A stretch of 64,000 nucleotides of DNA, taken from the NCBI RefSeq assembly GCF_047948215.1, contig NC_134455.1:155788575-155852574 (forward strand). Direction: 5' to 3'. Under the pieces are notes generated by a model that worked only from the letters and a program-made list of their open reading frames with translations, did not search any database and was not told where the DNA came from. This DNA comes from Lycorma delicatula (taxonomy: Eukaryota > Arthropoda > Insecta > Hemiptera > Fulgoridae). This document shows positions 22,085 through 34,550 of this stretch, piece by piece. The translations under genes and the position numbers were made by a program. Numbering within the stretch: position 1 is the first letter of the stretch; the number at the start of each line of letters is the position of its first letter.

Positions 22085-24860
22085 CTTTTATTCTGAGGAC
22101 TGCTTTTGCAAATATTGCAAAATTATGCCAGTTTCCGGACATAGCCAAGAGCCACTCCGAGAGCTACTCCGGTCGGATATGCAACAGTCATGCATTTATG
22201 CGATGTTCCTCCCATCGTCTGCACACGAACACTATTTTCGTGTGCACACGAAAATAGTTGTTCGGCATCGTCAACCGCATCGCAGTAACAGCAGATAGGT
22301 GACCCTCTCCTGCCAAACCTATGCAGGTATTGTTCAAACGCACTATGTCCCGACATGAGTTGCGTTGTGTGGTAATCTAATTCGCCATGAGAGCGATCTA
22401 GCCAAGCAACCAGGTCCGGGATAATTCTTCTGGTCCATGCGGCCACTGCTGAACCCGACCATGCCACCCACCTCCCATAGTTCCCGTATTATAGAATTGG
22501 CCTCATCTTTGGCTACACCGGACGACCTTAGTTTTCGTCCTTTAATCTGCAATTCTATCGGAGGCACCGAAGAAAGCACGCACAGTGCATCATACGATAA
22601 AGTTCGGTACCCCGAAACTACGTCCAGTAGCGACTTCCTATGACTGTTGGTTAATTTACTTCTGTTGCACTTGACATTAACCGCATCGGCCCATACGGGG
22701 CGGCGTACAACAGAGACAACGTTATCACCGAGGTGATAAGTCGCCTCTTCGACGCACGTGGAATTCCTTGCCCCGCAAAGAGTCCTCACAAGGCACGGAT
22801 TGTTGTTTCCACTCTGTCGCAGATCATGGCCACATGATTGGAGTATTTCAGGTGTTTATCCAGTAACACCCCTAGATATTTAGCACTTTCCATCTTGACA
22901 ATTGCCTCTTCTCTAAGGCGCAGTTTAATCTCCTGAGTATCCTCCTACCAGTGAAGAGGATACTCTTGCATTTGGAAGGAGAGACTTCGTTGTTGACGAG
23001 CCATTCATGCACTAATTCTAAAGTAACATTCCCCTTGTCCTCCACTTCATCAAAGGTACTGGCCTCCACTAGCAGCGAGATGTCATCCGCGTATCCTACT
23101 ACATTCACCCCCGGCAGGAATTGAAGTCGGAAAATTTCATCACAGAAGAAGTTCCATAGTAGGGATCCGAGTGCAGACCCCTGCGGGACTCCACCGAAGA
23201 TCTGATAACTTACCACACCATCCACCGTATTAATTTCAGTCCGTCTCTCGGATAGTTAGCTAGCTACTTGCGTCACTATGTACTCGCTTATATTCATTCT
23301 TTGAAGTGCCCTCAATATAGCTGGCCAAGGTACCGAACCGAAAGCGTTCCTTATATCCAGTAGTATCATCAGTGGAATACGTCTGGTTCCCCAAGTCCCA
23401 GCCCTCACCGCAGCAGCCCATGAAACGACTTTCTTGATGGCGTTAATAGTTCACCGCCCCCGCCTAAAGCCAAACTGATTCTCGTGGAGGAGGTTGTTGT
23501 TTTCCAGCTCCTCAATTAGTCTAATAGCGATGAGCCTCTCCACGACTTTGCCCATATTATTAATGAGACTTATAGGGCGATATTCGAGAGCCCCTGGAAC
23601 TGAATGTTGTTTGGGCAGGAAAACAGTTTTTGACGCTTTCCAGCAAGCAGGAAAAAAGCAATGCTGGACCCCATAACTCGTAATATCTGTCATCTCCTAC
23701 GGAATGACGGACATCAGACCCTTTATGACTGCAGCTAGCACACCATCGGGTCCTAGACTCTTTTTATTATTTAGTCTTTTAACCGCAGTCGCCACTTCAT
23801 CCTGGGTGAACCTGCCGCGTTCACCAGGTATTAGCTCGTGATGCCCGTATCAACCCGTGGGAAAAGCGCTTCCATGTGTCATGTAACTTCTATCTCATTA
23901 AAGACGGGCACAACCGTCTTCCCAGTCTCTTCATGACTACCTGGTACGCCCGTCCCCAGGGGTCAGCATCTAATTCACTGCATAGCTCCCTCCACTTCTG
24001 CCTTTTTGCATGCTTAATCATGAAGTTTAACTGTTTTCTTGCTGCGCAGTATTGTGTAATCGCCGTGTTCAGGTCTCGATAAGCTCCATATGTTCTCGTT
24101 CTAGGTCTCTGCACGCGCTTCTTCATGGATTGCTAAACCCTGCGTTGATCCGCAATATCGGAGGACCACCAATAGACAGAGTGATGTGTGGAAGCTTTTT
24201 CGGGGAGACTAGCCAGCTCAGTAATCATGATATGGCGTGATCGGTCTGCCATCCGTCATTTTTGCAGCAACTTTACGAACAACGGTCTCTACCTGACGTA
24301 AAACCTGCATGCTCACCATGTCTGGTGGAAATCTACCGTCGATCAATACCAGATCCAGGATAGAGGAATGCCCGCGGGCATAAAAAGTGGTCGACCCATC
24401 ACTGATGCACACAAGCCCAGTAGTTCCTAATAGTTCTTCTAGCTAGTCGTCTGTTGTTCGAGACCCAGCCCTAGCCCCTACGGTACGGAAATTGAAATCA
24501 CCCACAATTGTCCTCTTTGGGGCGTTCATGACCATCCTCTACAGTCCGAGCAGTCTGGCCTCGTACTCCGCGAACGTCACAGTCGGGGTTATATAGACCC
24601 CAAACAATAAAAGTTACAGAGTTCTATCGCAAAGACTCCTTCAGTCCTCAAATATAAGCTATAGTCCCAGTTTCCAGTAATTTTCTTGATAGCCACATCC
24701 CAGCTGTACTTGGCACCCATCGAGACCCAGCCGCAGAGTATATGTTAGGCTCAATGGCAACAACAAAGTTGTACTCTCCAGTGTTAGCTGTCTCCTCCAC
24801 CAAGTCATGGGAGAGGAGGTTTCGATGATTATTGATTAGTAAGACTCTAGGCATCGCGCA
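22085..24860 (-). pseudogene. R1-like ORF2: endonuclease and reverse transcriptase
   Basis: The ATG near 24854 starts MPRVLLINNHRNLLSHDLV, a typical endonuclease N-terminus. The GDFN catalytic motif is at 24492-24503, followed by GSRTTD, ILDLVLIDG and a YHDY in place of the usual SDH-type motif (about 24226-24240). The linker has KRQKWRELCSELDADPWGR (about 23940-24000). The RT has KTVFLPKQ, EYRPISLINNMGKVVERLI and NQFGFRRGR, then IFGGVPQGSALGSLLWN, and GYADDIS with YADD at 23082-23093. The tail has LMSGHSAFEQYLHRFG and CCYCDAVDDAEQLFSCA, a Cys/His segment where the expected His is Gln. It would nick the target and reverse-transcribe element RNA. Stops and frameshifts break it into at least six pieces, and an inverted duplication at 22226-22264 lies directly after the Cys/His segment. 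Confidence 0.9.
22226..22264. repeat. Inverted duplication inside LINE frame, no loop
   Basis: ACTATTTTCGTGTG abuts its complement CACACGAAAATAGT with no spacer. After a one-base bulge, five more base pairs follow. It interrupts the expected end of the LINE protein right after FSCA. It looks like a local inverted duplication acquired after the element died. Confidence 0.9.
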
Positions 24861-24879
24861 TCATTCCGCATTCAGTGCT

Positions 24880-25110
24880 CTCGGTACGGTGATTTAGGCT
24901 ACGGCAACCTAGACATTTGGATGCCTCTCTGGATTCCCGGATACGGTGTACCCACTGTCCACACTGAAATGCTTTGACGTAACGTCAATCGTATCGAAAA
25001 ACCTGCAGCACTATACGCTTAACCTCGCTTCTTACTGAACTTAACTCGCCGGTCCTGGAGTATTTATACCCATGTCCTCTTGACCTGCAAAACCAGACCC
25101 AACTTTCTGA
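24880..25110 (-). pseudogene. ORF1 zinc-knuckle remnant of the LINE
   Basis: Minus-strand translation upstream of the endonuclease gives KAFQCGQWVHRIRES and KCLGCRSLNHRTESTEC. These are Cys/His clusters similar to the paired CCHC knuckles at the end of R1-type ORF1 (nucleic-acid binding Gag-like) proteins, with altered spacing in the second one. A stop lies between this and the ORF2 start, as expected at the ORF1/ORF2 junction. Only the C-terminal end of ORF1 remains, and beyond 25130 the base composition returns to AT-rich. Confidence 0.6.
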
Positions 25111-25130
25111 ACTGTTGAAGCGTGAGAATT

Positions 25131-27942
25131 ATCGCCCGTGCCCTTAAATTTTTCCATACATCCCTACTCTGGTCCGGTAACCCGTTTGATTGAACAACAT
25201 CTGTTGGAGGTGTGTCATGAGGAGTATTATAAAAAACGATTATTAAACGGACCTGTTAGCCTTAGAAAAAGGATTCCTCCTTTTAGTACCTTCTGGATTC
25301 TCCTCATTGATATTTACTTACTACTTTCTTCTCGATTGCCAGGGATATGTTACTCAGGTCAATTATACTGGTCTTGTTACAATATCAATAACGCCAATAT
25401 ACTCATTAAATATAAGAGCGGATTTAGTCGTGTCTATCGACACACTTATTCCCTGTATTCTTTTCTACTTAAAATATTTATGCAAAATGTTGCTATCTTT
25501 AACTAAACAAGGTTAAAAATAGATTTAAGGACAAGACTTATAGGCAAACCAAAATTTGATAATAATAAGAAAAAACACAAATTAAGCAAAATGTTATTAC
25601 GGAAAAGAACAAGAAATATATGCATATTACAATAAATATAGAGAATACATTATATACAGAATCTTCATTTGTAAAAACAGTCCAATTTCGTAATATTAAT
25701 GAATAAATTCATATTAATAAACAATTTTTAATCGATCTGAACTCTGAAAATCTACTTTGAGAATGACCTAAATTTACAGAATTATATTTTATTAATATTT
25801 GGCAATACACTAACAGAAAGTATAAAAAAGTACACCAAAATTTTATGTAATAAAAACAAAAACATACTCTACAAACCAAGAAAACAATAATTTTATTAAT
25901 TTTTCTGCAGATAATATCAAATTGAAACAAACCGATATAAAGTCAAATAGAATAATAGAATTACGAGTTAAAAATCACACAGATGAAAGTTATAAGATGC
26001 AAAGCACATAGATCACATAATCAAAGTCAGATAAATGCTTTGAATCCAACCATTTTTAAATAATTCTGACTACACAAAGAAAAAACTTACTAAAAAAAGG
26101 TAAAAAAGAAAATTGTACAACTTTTACAATAACAAGTAAGAAGTAAATTTTTTTTCTTTGGAAAGGCTCCAGATTTTCGACTTAAAGGTAACAATTTCAG
26201 TTACTAATCAGACCGGCTACATTATTCACTTTCTTCTGGTAAAGGAAAGAAGTATTTTAATCTGTTAAATTTTTTCGTTGTTGTCATTTTACGTGATTTA
26301 TGTTTAACACTTTATTGAATCCATTTCAAACATCAATTTGCAATTACAAATATATATATGTATATATAATACTGTTATTAATAAATACTTTAGCAAATTG
26401 TATCCTGGCAACAGGAATATGTAATTTGATTATGTTTAAAATCTGATTATAACAGACATACTATATTAAAACAGAATGAAAGTGAATCAATTTATAGAGG
26501 TTTTAATATTGTTTAATTGTGTTTGAAATACTTTCATAGACATCTCCTCTTCATCAAAATGTTTTTTAAATAAATACATAATTAAAAAAAATAATGCAGA
26601 GATATATGTTTAGTATGTCAATAATTGAAGTAAACTTAATTATACTGTTGATATTACAGTCTGTCGGGAGATTATGAAACTGCACTCTGCTTTAATATAT
26701 TTTTGATATAAATTTTTGAACGATTTAAAATTAAATTTATTACTCTGCTAAGCCAAACATACTGCTTAGATTTTTATTTTATTTTATTAATTACATTTTC
26801 ATTATGTGTATTTATTCTAGTGTAAGAGATTTAAATTTGTCGCTATTGATTTTTAATACACATAAGAATTATTAAAATTCTTTAAAAATATTTGAACAAT
26901 GATTCCATTACGGAAATAAAATATTTAATCAATATTAATTTTTAAATTTGCTACCAAAGCAATATATTTTTTTTCTTAAGAGTAGAAGAGTGATTTTATT
27001 ACAGTGACCAAGATGGTAAACGTACTCGTATATCTAGATTATTTAAAATTACGTTTTTAATCACGTGTTATAGAAAAATAAAAAAATTCTGTGATAGTAT
27101 TTAAACAAGATAAATAATAAAAATAATTAAATTATAAATAAATTCTTAATATGTACTCAGAAGGGTTTACAATCTTTAATTGACAGTAAACATTTTATTT
27201 ACCGAAGCAACTACCATTTATGATCATATAACAAGTTAAAATTACTAAACATAAGCTGAATTATCTCGATAAAAAAAAGAAGGGATGAAGGAGACACCCT
27301 ATTAAAACTAAACAGATACTCTGATGGCTATAATCTAGATCACAGATGACATAGTAAAACATAATTTTAGGTATTTAAATATTTAAAAAGTCAAAGTATC
27401 GTTTGTACGTAAAGCAGAAGACGGATATTTTATGTTGTATGTAAAGAGTGTTACAGAAATTTCTGCCATATTTTACAACGTATTCCTCTCATCAAAATGA
27501 TGTAAAAGTTCATTTATATAAACATATATCTGCAAACGCTTTCTTTGTTTTTGTGTTACGAATAGCGAAAGACCTTTCAACTCAAATAATGTTTTTGAAC
27601 ATTAAAATTCTATGGACACAAATTATTGAGCAAAATTAATGTTTTTTTAAGTAATGAAAAAATAGATCCTAGAATTATATTTCCAGTAGTTTCCAACAAA
27701 ATTTTTGTTAAATAAAAAAGAAATTGGAATCAAAATAAGTATGCTTTTCAGGTTTAGTGTAAATTGTCAAACGAAATTTGTCTTACAAATTTTGCTTTAC
27801 GACAGAATGTTTAGATTTAATTCTGATAAAACTGATGTAATGTATATCAATAAAATCTACATATATAATTACATAGAATTCTTTTCCACACACAATTCAG
27901 TCAAATGAAAAACTTGAACCTCTCTGTGGAACAAAAAAAAAA

Positions 27943-27945
<3 letters not shown>
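25131..27945. other. AT-rich stretch, no gene seen
   Basis: Nothing beyond AT-rich sequence and short A/T runs. The open frame at 25138-25506 begins at the edge of the LINE and runs into AT-rich DNA with no domain. Confidence 0.5.

Positions 27946-28017
<72 letters not shown>
27946..28017. repeat. Compound (AT)n/(GT)n microsatellite
   Basis: An alternating TA run passes directly into an uninterrupted GT run. It is the same type as the AC/AT compound repeats at 1147 and 3297, read on the other strand. Confidence 0.97.
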
Positions 28018-28018
<1 letters not shown>

Positions 28019-30040
28019 AATTTTAAAAAGAATTACTAAATTCTTTTTTAAAATGTTAAAATGTTTTAAGTAAACATTTTAACAAAAATCAGATCAACCA
28101 AAATTGTTATATAAATAAACTTAGAATTATTTGGATAAGGAAAGAATAAATAATGTCTGATACTGTCATTCAGTCAACACATCACGTCATCACACGTAAC
28201 TCACATATACGCCCGGTTATGCAAGGGTTAAAACGCTCAGTTAAATATTTTCACGTTAATCTTTTAACACAGAACGCATACGCTCACCTGCCAGACGCAA
28301 CAATACGGTCTCGGTCTTGTTTAAACTCTTTCAAGTTTATTAAGCTGACTAGCTTAGCTTTACAAACTCTAATTAACTTTTCTCAGCGTCAGACCTCCTT
28401 TTACGGCGTAAAGCATAACTGACACAATGTAGCAGTACGGACATTGGTAAGAGTTAAGTTAGTAGTTATACAAAATAAGCGACGCTAATCATACATATAG
28501 ATAATAAATTCTACTCTTCCCAAAAATTATGTTTTTATGTGTATTTATACATTTCCTAGATTTTATTTAAACAAAAAAAAATACACAAGCGGTCTGGCGT
28601 GCTTCTCGTGCGATACTAACACAAATAAAAGATGACACGAATTTATGCTTTTTTGTTTACGCAGCTGTGAAAAAAATTTAACAAAGCTAACAAATGCAAT
28701 TAAATAAATATGAGACTTTTAACGGTAGGTACATGCGTACATTACAGCTAATGCTCAATCTAGTAAACGAGGAGAATAAAAGGACAAACAGTTAATTGCG
28801 TGAAGCGGTTCTCTTTCAATAATAAACCATTTTTTTGTTAGACTGAAATAAAGTACAGATACATAATGTATAGCATTAAAAAACAATAATGTTTTCTCCA
28901 CAAAAAAAAACACTGTACTTCCATGCAGCCACCACAACATATTTAGCTTTTCAATCTGAATAACAATGTACAGTAACCTTTACCTTAGTTGTTGTTGCAC
29001 AAAAATATAGATTGACAATAAAAAAAATATTGCGTCAGTCTAGCATTTAACATAGCAGATATATACATATGAAAACGAAATCTCAAGAAAATGAAACTGT
29101 TATAATAATAATAATAATAATAATAATAACTGCTAAAAATAGCAGTCACACGTAAATAATACGTTTTAAAAACGATAAAATAACAAAAAGAGATTTGATT
29201 ACATGCAGTATACGACTACCAGAGACTATCCAACCATCCAAAAATGGAAGATACGTTCAAAAACATCTTTAAAAATTTTAAATTTTGAAAAAATTGAAAT
29301 TTACCCTATGCCCAGGCTCCCAAAAGTCACAACAGTAACTTTTGTCACTGTCAGAAAACTATTTCTGAACATCTTGCCAACCTAATTTTTAAGAGACTAC
29401 CATTAAAATTTAAACCTTATTTCTACAATTAGAGCAAAATTTTAAACATTTTTTTTATCTCCATGAATGGTAGTGTAACAAACTGAAAACAGCTTAGACT
29501 TAAAGAATTAAAAAATTATTTTAATACGTACATACCATTATGTAGCCTACATATTTATCTTGTTTAATTATGATTTTATCTTTTAGCTTATAAGACTACC
29601 AAAGATAAGGTTAGGTACCAACTTGCGGTTTGGTAACTTAATGTGAGATTCCAACGTTTTGTGATACCAACTTGTGATCTGGTAATTTACAAATAGAAAT
29701 GGAAGTCATTTTTAAGAAAGCCTAATGGATAACACCAAAGCTCAAAGAAAACTGAATTAACGATAACATTTTATTTCTCAGATTTATATTCTCACCAGTT
29801 AGTTTAACAATAATATTTTTAAAAACTCTTTTTAAATCTAATAATAAAACTAGAAAATTCTAAAGATGTATTGGGAACGACTGACTTAATCAATGACAAA
29901 TTTACCAAAAAAAAATATTCACCGTTGTGCATCGGGATTTACAGCTATGTAAAACAGATATCGCCATTACAGTAATATTTAGCACAGATAAAATAATACG
30001 AGAGGATTTCATTATATACCTGATAGTATTATGTTTTCAT
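28018..30040. other. Unassigned stretch with a (TAA)n tract and a small duplication
   Basis: A slightly less AT-rich block at about 28150-28440 has an open frame (28153-28422) that I do not recognise. A TAA trinucleotide tract lies at about 29100-29129. Near 29617-29692 a TACCAACTTG(C/T)G(G/A)T(T/C)TGGTAA(C/T)TTA segment occurs twice about 54 bp apart, a small imperfect duplication. No gene is supported. Confidence 0.45.
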
Positions 30041-30042
30041 TA

Positions 30043-31328
30043 CGAGAGTCGTTCGGAAACTTCTCGGCAAGTCAAAGAATAAAACAAGATTTTCATAATT
30101 TTTTATTCCCACCGTAGACATTCGATACATCTACACCAATGACTTTCTAACACTTTAATTCCCTCAGTATAATGCAATCTGACCAAAATGAAAAATAAGG
30201 GGTTGTCTTCGCCTTGAAATCATCATCTTAAGTAAATCTTTGCCTACCGGGCAATTTCTTCACGTGTGGAAAGAAGAAGAAATACCTGGGAACCAAATAC
30301 GGTGAATACGACGCATTTGTAAGCACCTCGAAGCGTAGGTGAAGGAGATTTGCAGCTACAACCCGAAACGTGATTGTAGGCAGATAATCATGGTGAAAAA
30401 GCACTTTTATTAAGAAAGGAAGTGAACGTTAGCCTGAATAGCATGCTTGTAATGAGACGCAATACTATTCGGTGAAGTCCTGCATTCTTCCAAGTAATTC
30501 GATGAACACAACAAGACGAGAATCCCAAAATAACATGATTTTGGTGCAGATGGAACCGTTTTTGCTTTTCTTGAAGTACTTTTACCTGCTCCCACCCATT
30601 GTATAGACTGCTGTTTGGTTTCTAGCGTGTAATGCTGAATATACTAATATAAATGTCAAAATCTATTCAAAAGTCACATCTACTAATATAAAAATCAAAA
30701 GCTCTACGGAACTGCGCTTTCTAAATACCTTTGAGAAATGTTCGGTCGAATGCATTTTCAGTTGTCCGATAAAAAACTCAGCTGGCAACGAGAGGAAAAA
30801 TTTTTCATATCCAAAATATCGTATAAAATATAGTGGACAGGGTCTACCGATATGCTTGCAATTCACGAGGCTCCGTATCTTCAGACGGTGATTATTTAAT
30901 ACGTAATTGTGAATTGTTGAACGATTTCATCAGTTTTAACGGGTTTCAGCTCCTGAGAGCTCATTGTTTTAAATGGATGTAGGACTAAGTTTAAATTCAG
31001 CAGCCCACTTCTTTACTATCTTAAACGAAGGACAAGACACCATTAAGGTGAAATCTATCTCTTTTTCTACGTCGGTCGGGGCTAAACCTTTTCAAAAAAT
31101 GTACTTTATAACAGCTGGAACTTCAAATTTACACAGTTTTATGGAACATGTCAAAACCTATTTGATTTAAATGATCAAATTAATCTATTTGATTAAACAA
31201 GCTACTGTACGCACGCGCCAGCAACTTCGAAATACGCCAACTAAAGAATCATACTGACAAATATCGTTGTCATTTGGTCATACTTGCGTCACATCTGCGT
31301 CAGGCCGAGAACTTTTTAACGACTCTGG
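30043..31328 (-). mobile_element. Ancient mariner transposon, full length
   Basis: Flanked by TA at 30041-30042 and 31329-31330. Inner terminal repeats read CGAGAGTCGTTCGGAAACTT at the left and, as reverse complement, CCAGAGTCGTTAAAAAGTT at the right, both continuing CTCGGC. At 1286 bp it is a typical full-length mariner. The transposase inside, on the minus strand, is recognisable but heavily mutated, and similarity is closest to the irritans-type mariners. This copy is clearly older than the mariner at 3983. Confidence 0.9.
30093..31149 (-). pseudogene. Decayed mariner transposase
   Basis: In several frames on the minus strand one can follow the whole protein. KFEVPAVIKYIF and CPSFKIVKKWAAEFKLSPTS come from the N-terminal DNA-binding half. 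VLNNHRLKIR follows, then HYTLETKQQSIQWVGAG and KAKTVPSA just after the expected first catalytic Asp, and HHDYLPTITFRVVAANLLHL around the second (Asp codon 30387-30389). Last comes YSPYLVPRYFFFFPHVKKLPGRQRF. In that last block both the SPD Asp and the third catalytic Asp are Tyr. The GDETW segment is not recognisable. Multiple indels and stops make it non-functional. Confidence 0.88.
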
Positions 31329-31330
31329 TA

Positions 31331-32870
31331 AAATCCAGTTTGATCAAATTACAAATACGATTTAAGATAAAGGTACTACAAAGATTCAAATACTTGGGTA
31401 ATATATCACTCATGCATGTGCAACCCATAAAGTTTTGTCACTTTGCAAGTTTGATGTTTCCTTTGTTAAACAGAAACCTACTAAAAGATAAAATTTTAAG
31501 GTTATTTCTTTTTTAAACAGCGTTAACAGTTTTTCTCAGGATGATAAAGGTAAAATAAGAATGTTATTTTTCTCTTGAGGACATACGCTGCTTAAATTAT
31601 TTTCAAAGTAGCAGCACTCTAAAGAGAACAAAAAAAGAAAATATGAAGTACAAACATAATTAACACCACCTTTTTATTTAATAAATTTAAATTAAGCATA
31701 TTTGTTTAAATAAGTGTATATGAGAAAAGAGGGATAGGTTTAATGTTTTTTGGTTTTTTTTTTACTTAAATCCAGCGAATTATTTTAAATAACTAAGAAG
31801 ATTCCACCTTAACTAAAACAGCTTTTCCTAAATAATTTTATCAGGGAAGAAAATTATTCAAGAGAAGATTTAACCCTTTCACTAATTGAGATTATTAGCC
31901 AGAATTAAATTTTCCCATTTATATCCCGCTGAACCTGTATGAAGTTATGTAGTGTGCAATACTACTGAACAACTAGTTATTTACAGCTACGATACTGTAG
32001 GCGTTAAAATCCAACGAAACAGAAAATTGGCTTTCACTCGGTCCGCACCAACGGATTTTACATTTAAACATATGCTTACAAAAATGCGAAATATCCCGTT
32101 ATAAAATTCAATTGTAAACCCTTTTTTGTAATTTTACAGTAATTAAAGGAACTTCAGATAGCTGCTCTGTGCTTTTATCTGCTATTAAATTTAAGGATCT
32201 TTATTTGAATCCAGGAACAATATCACGTTTATATTTAAAATTAACGTAAACGGATATATGCACCTCAATCATGTTACATTCATTGATTAAGAGACACTGT
32301 ATTTTTGAAAAATATAATAAAAGACATCAGAAGGATAATAATTTAAAAAAATAATATTATTATTTGTACAATTACATATTATTATCATGTATTAATTTAT
32401 TGGGTTCACTGTCGAGAGATATTACTCTGGGAAGAGTTTATGATGAATAAGATTTAAAAACGTTTCATTTGTAATATTAAGAATAATTTAAGATTTCTCA
32501 AAATAAACATTATAATTAATAAACGACTAAAATAAAATAATCACGATAACAAATTATCTTAAGTCATCAGAAGTTTTTGATAACGTGTTCTATACTTCGG
32601 TTATGATGTAGAAATGATCTGGTCCACGCCAAGTGTTGATTTTGATTGTAGATTTTCGACTGCGGTGAGTATTCTATAGTTCCTGTTGAAAGTATTTTTT
32701 ATCCGGTTACTTGATTAACTGAAGGATCAAAATGAAAATGAGGATTAATATAAAAGGTTACTGAATGTGGTTTACAGTATCTGAATGTCAACGATGAAAG
32801 CGATGCGAAATTAGTTTGCAAAGATCCTACTGTACCTAAATTGCCATTATAGTAAACTTTTGAATAAGAA
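31331..32870. other. AT-rich stretch, no gene seen
   Basis: No recognisable reading frame, RNA gene or repeat boundary. The right edge (from about 32872) resembles the flank of the ~650-bp repeat. Confidence 0.5.
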
Positions 32871-32897
32871 ATAATAATCTGATCTAGACACCACACG

Positions 32898-33550
32898 ACT
32901 TCCTAGTACGCCTATTATATTACATATACACTTCTTTTTTTTTTAAATGAAAAGTACATAAAAAGTTTATTTCATTAATAACTTCCGATATTTTTTCATA
33001 TATTTTTTTTATTGTTATTATTATTTATTGTAGAAATTATTTTACAATGAGAAGTTAATAATTATAAAAAAATCAATATATTTAAATTAAAAAAAAAAAA
33101 AGTTAAAAAAAGGAGATGAAGACAGATTCGAACCGATGTTCCTTTCCCTTGTAAGATCCAAATATTTCATTAATTAAAATTTTATTTAGCTATAAGTCTG
33201 GAAACAATGAAAATAAGTACCACTTATACATCGCTGATAAGCACTCAATGAGGGGTTATTATTGCAATTAAGAAAAAGTTCAAAATCCAAATCTTTTGGA
33301 TTTTGGGCTTTTTTGGACACTTTTGGTCCAGTCGATTGCAATCAAAAGGGGAGGTGCACAACTATATGTTACAACAGTCCTAAACCCAAAATTTCAACAT
33401 CCTACGGCTAATCGTTTTTGAGTTATGCGAGATACATACGTACATACTTACGACGTACGTACAGAAATGTCAAAATTGATATTTCCGTTGAAATCTAAAA
33501 ACCTAAATTTTTCGCGAACACAATACTTCCTTTACTTCACGCAAGGAAGT
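32898..33550 (-). mobile_element. ~650-bp non-coding repeat, copy 2
   Basis: A reverse-oriented relative of 12915-13565. On the plus strand it begins ACTTCCTAGTACGCC and ends CGCAAGGAAGT. It has the same internal order in reverse: a B-box-like segment (ATTCGAACCGATG, about 33126-33138), AATGAGGGGTTATTATTGC, the internal hairpin (CAAAATCCAAA and its complement, about 33285-33309), CAGTCGATTGCAATCAAAAG, CTACGGCTAATCGTTT and GATATTTCCGTTGAAATC. Similarity to copy 1 continues leftward to about 32872. Non-coding. Confidence 0.85.
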
Positions 33551-34271
33551 AAAAAACAACTGACATTGTCATCCAAATAATTTTTAATAATTCTGGAACT
33601 TTTAGTCATTATTTTCTAATAACCTTTAACTAAATTATCACTAATTCGCTTCTACTATGCGTTAATTCATCATATTCTAATAGAATACTGCAAGATTATT
33701 ATTGCGTAATCACGTTCCCACAACCAACGAATGGCGCAATTTGACGTGGCAAAGGTCTGTACGGCGATAGAGACTTCCAATCCTTTTCATTGGCAATACT
33801 GCAATTTTTATAAATTAAATGACCTTAATTGCATTAAACACAATTATCCAATCCGGTATTTGTTTGAATTCCACGGTAATTTAATTTCATTAACATCTGA
33901 ATTCGGCGGTATTTCTGTTAAAACTATTTAAATAATACATTTATAAATGAAAGTAAAATATAATTTTTCAAGCAAATTCTTTCACAATATCTTTACTTTA
34001 TTCTACATACGATTACTTTATAGTAGGACGTAATCCCTTTCTAAGTCCAGAAACGGCACCTCGTCTTCAATTTTATTTTGCCAATTAAATTATTGTCAAC
34101 TGAATTTTATAGTTATTTACTACCTGATTTTAATATCTTTGAAATTCTACTCAGAATAACAGCTTTATAATTACAATAATGGTAAATGCATTCTGGAAAG
34201 ACACAGTTTACTATAACTGAACGGCACAATACAATTAATTCTTTCCTTTCCCTTTTTAATGTGTAAATTAT
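33551..34271. other. AT-rich stretch, no gene seen
   Basis: No recognisable feature. The short open frame 33731-33931 has no domain. Confidence 0.45.
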
Positions 34272-34275
34272 TGTA

Positions 34276-34321
34276 ACGTGGTCAGTACATGGGTACTGAC
34301 CACGTGTCAGTACATGGGTAC
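34276..34321. repeat. 13-bp hairpin followed by a direct repeat
   Basis: ACGTGGTCAGTAC, ATGG, then GTACTGACCACGT. The segment GTCAGTACATGGGTAC at 34281-34296 is then repeated at 34306-34321. A hairpin combined with a flanking direct copy is the signature of a local copy-and-invert event. Confidence 0.92.
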
Positions 34322-34499
34322 GGGTATCTTCCAGAAAGAAAACAGAGAGGGAAAATAAAGAAATAATTTAGAAGGAACGAAAAAAGGGTTTCTTTACAAA
34401 AAAAACTTTTAGAAAAACGTAGAGGGCGCGGACAATAAAAGTTATTACGCTTAAACAGTCAAAACATCGGATCGGGTACTGGTTCTGCAGGCCAAAAGG

Positions 34500-34550
34500 T
34501 ATAAATACAGCCGGGGACCAGCGGAGAGTTCCTCAAGTTCAAGTTCAGTG
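34500..34550 (+). promoter_or_regulatory. TATA-box core promoter candidate
   Basis: TATAAATA at 34500-34507 is followed about 30-45 bases on by CTCAAGTTCAAGTTCAGTGG. This contains TCAGT, a match to the arthropod initiator, and lies within a GC-richer block. It would drive plus-strand transcription, either from an LTR or from an unrecognised gene. Confidence 0.45.

Larger units (their letters stand above)
21640..25130 (-). mobile_element. R1-like non-LTR retrotransposon, degenerate
   Basis: A ~3.5-kb GC-richer block, read on the minus strand. In order it has a zinc-knuckle segment (end of ORF1), an APE-type endonuclease, a linker, reverse transcriptase, a C-terminal Cys/His segment and a 3' untranslated region (about 21640-22080) with CACACCAGGGCATGTGAGCC. 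Most of ORF1 is missing, so it is 5'-truncated. Many frameshifts and stops show it is dead. Domain order and C-terminal motifs (LSYDALCVLSSVPPIELQ) place it with the smaller element at 15940-17460. Confidence 0.9.

Noticed and set aside
28153..28422. 89-codon open frame in a slightly GC-richer block
   Set aside because: The translation has no recognisable domain, and there are no repeat or promoter features nearby.
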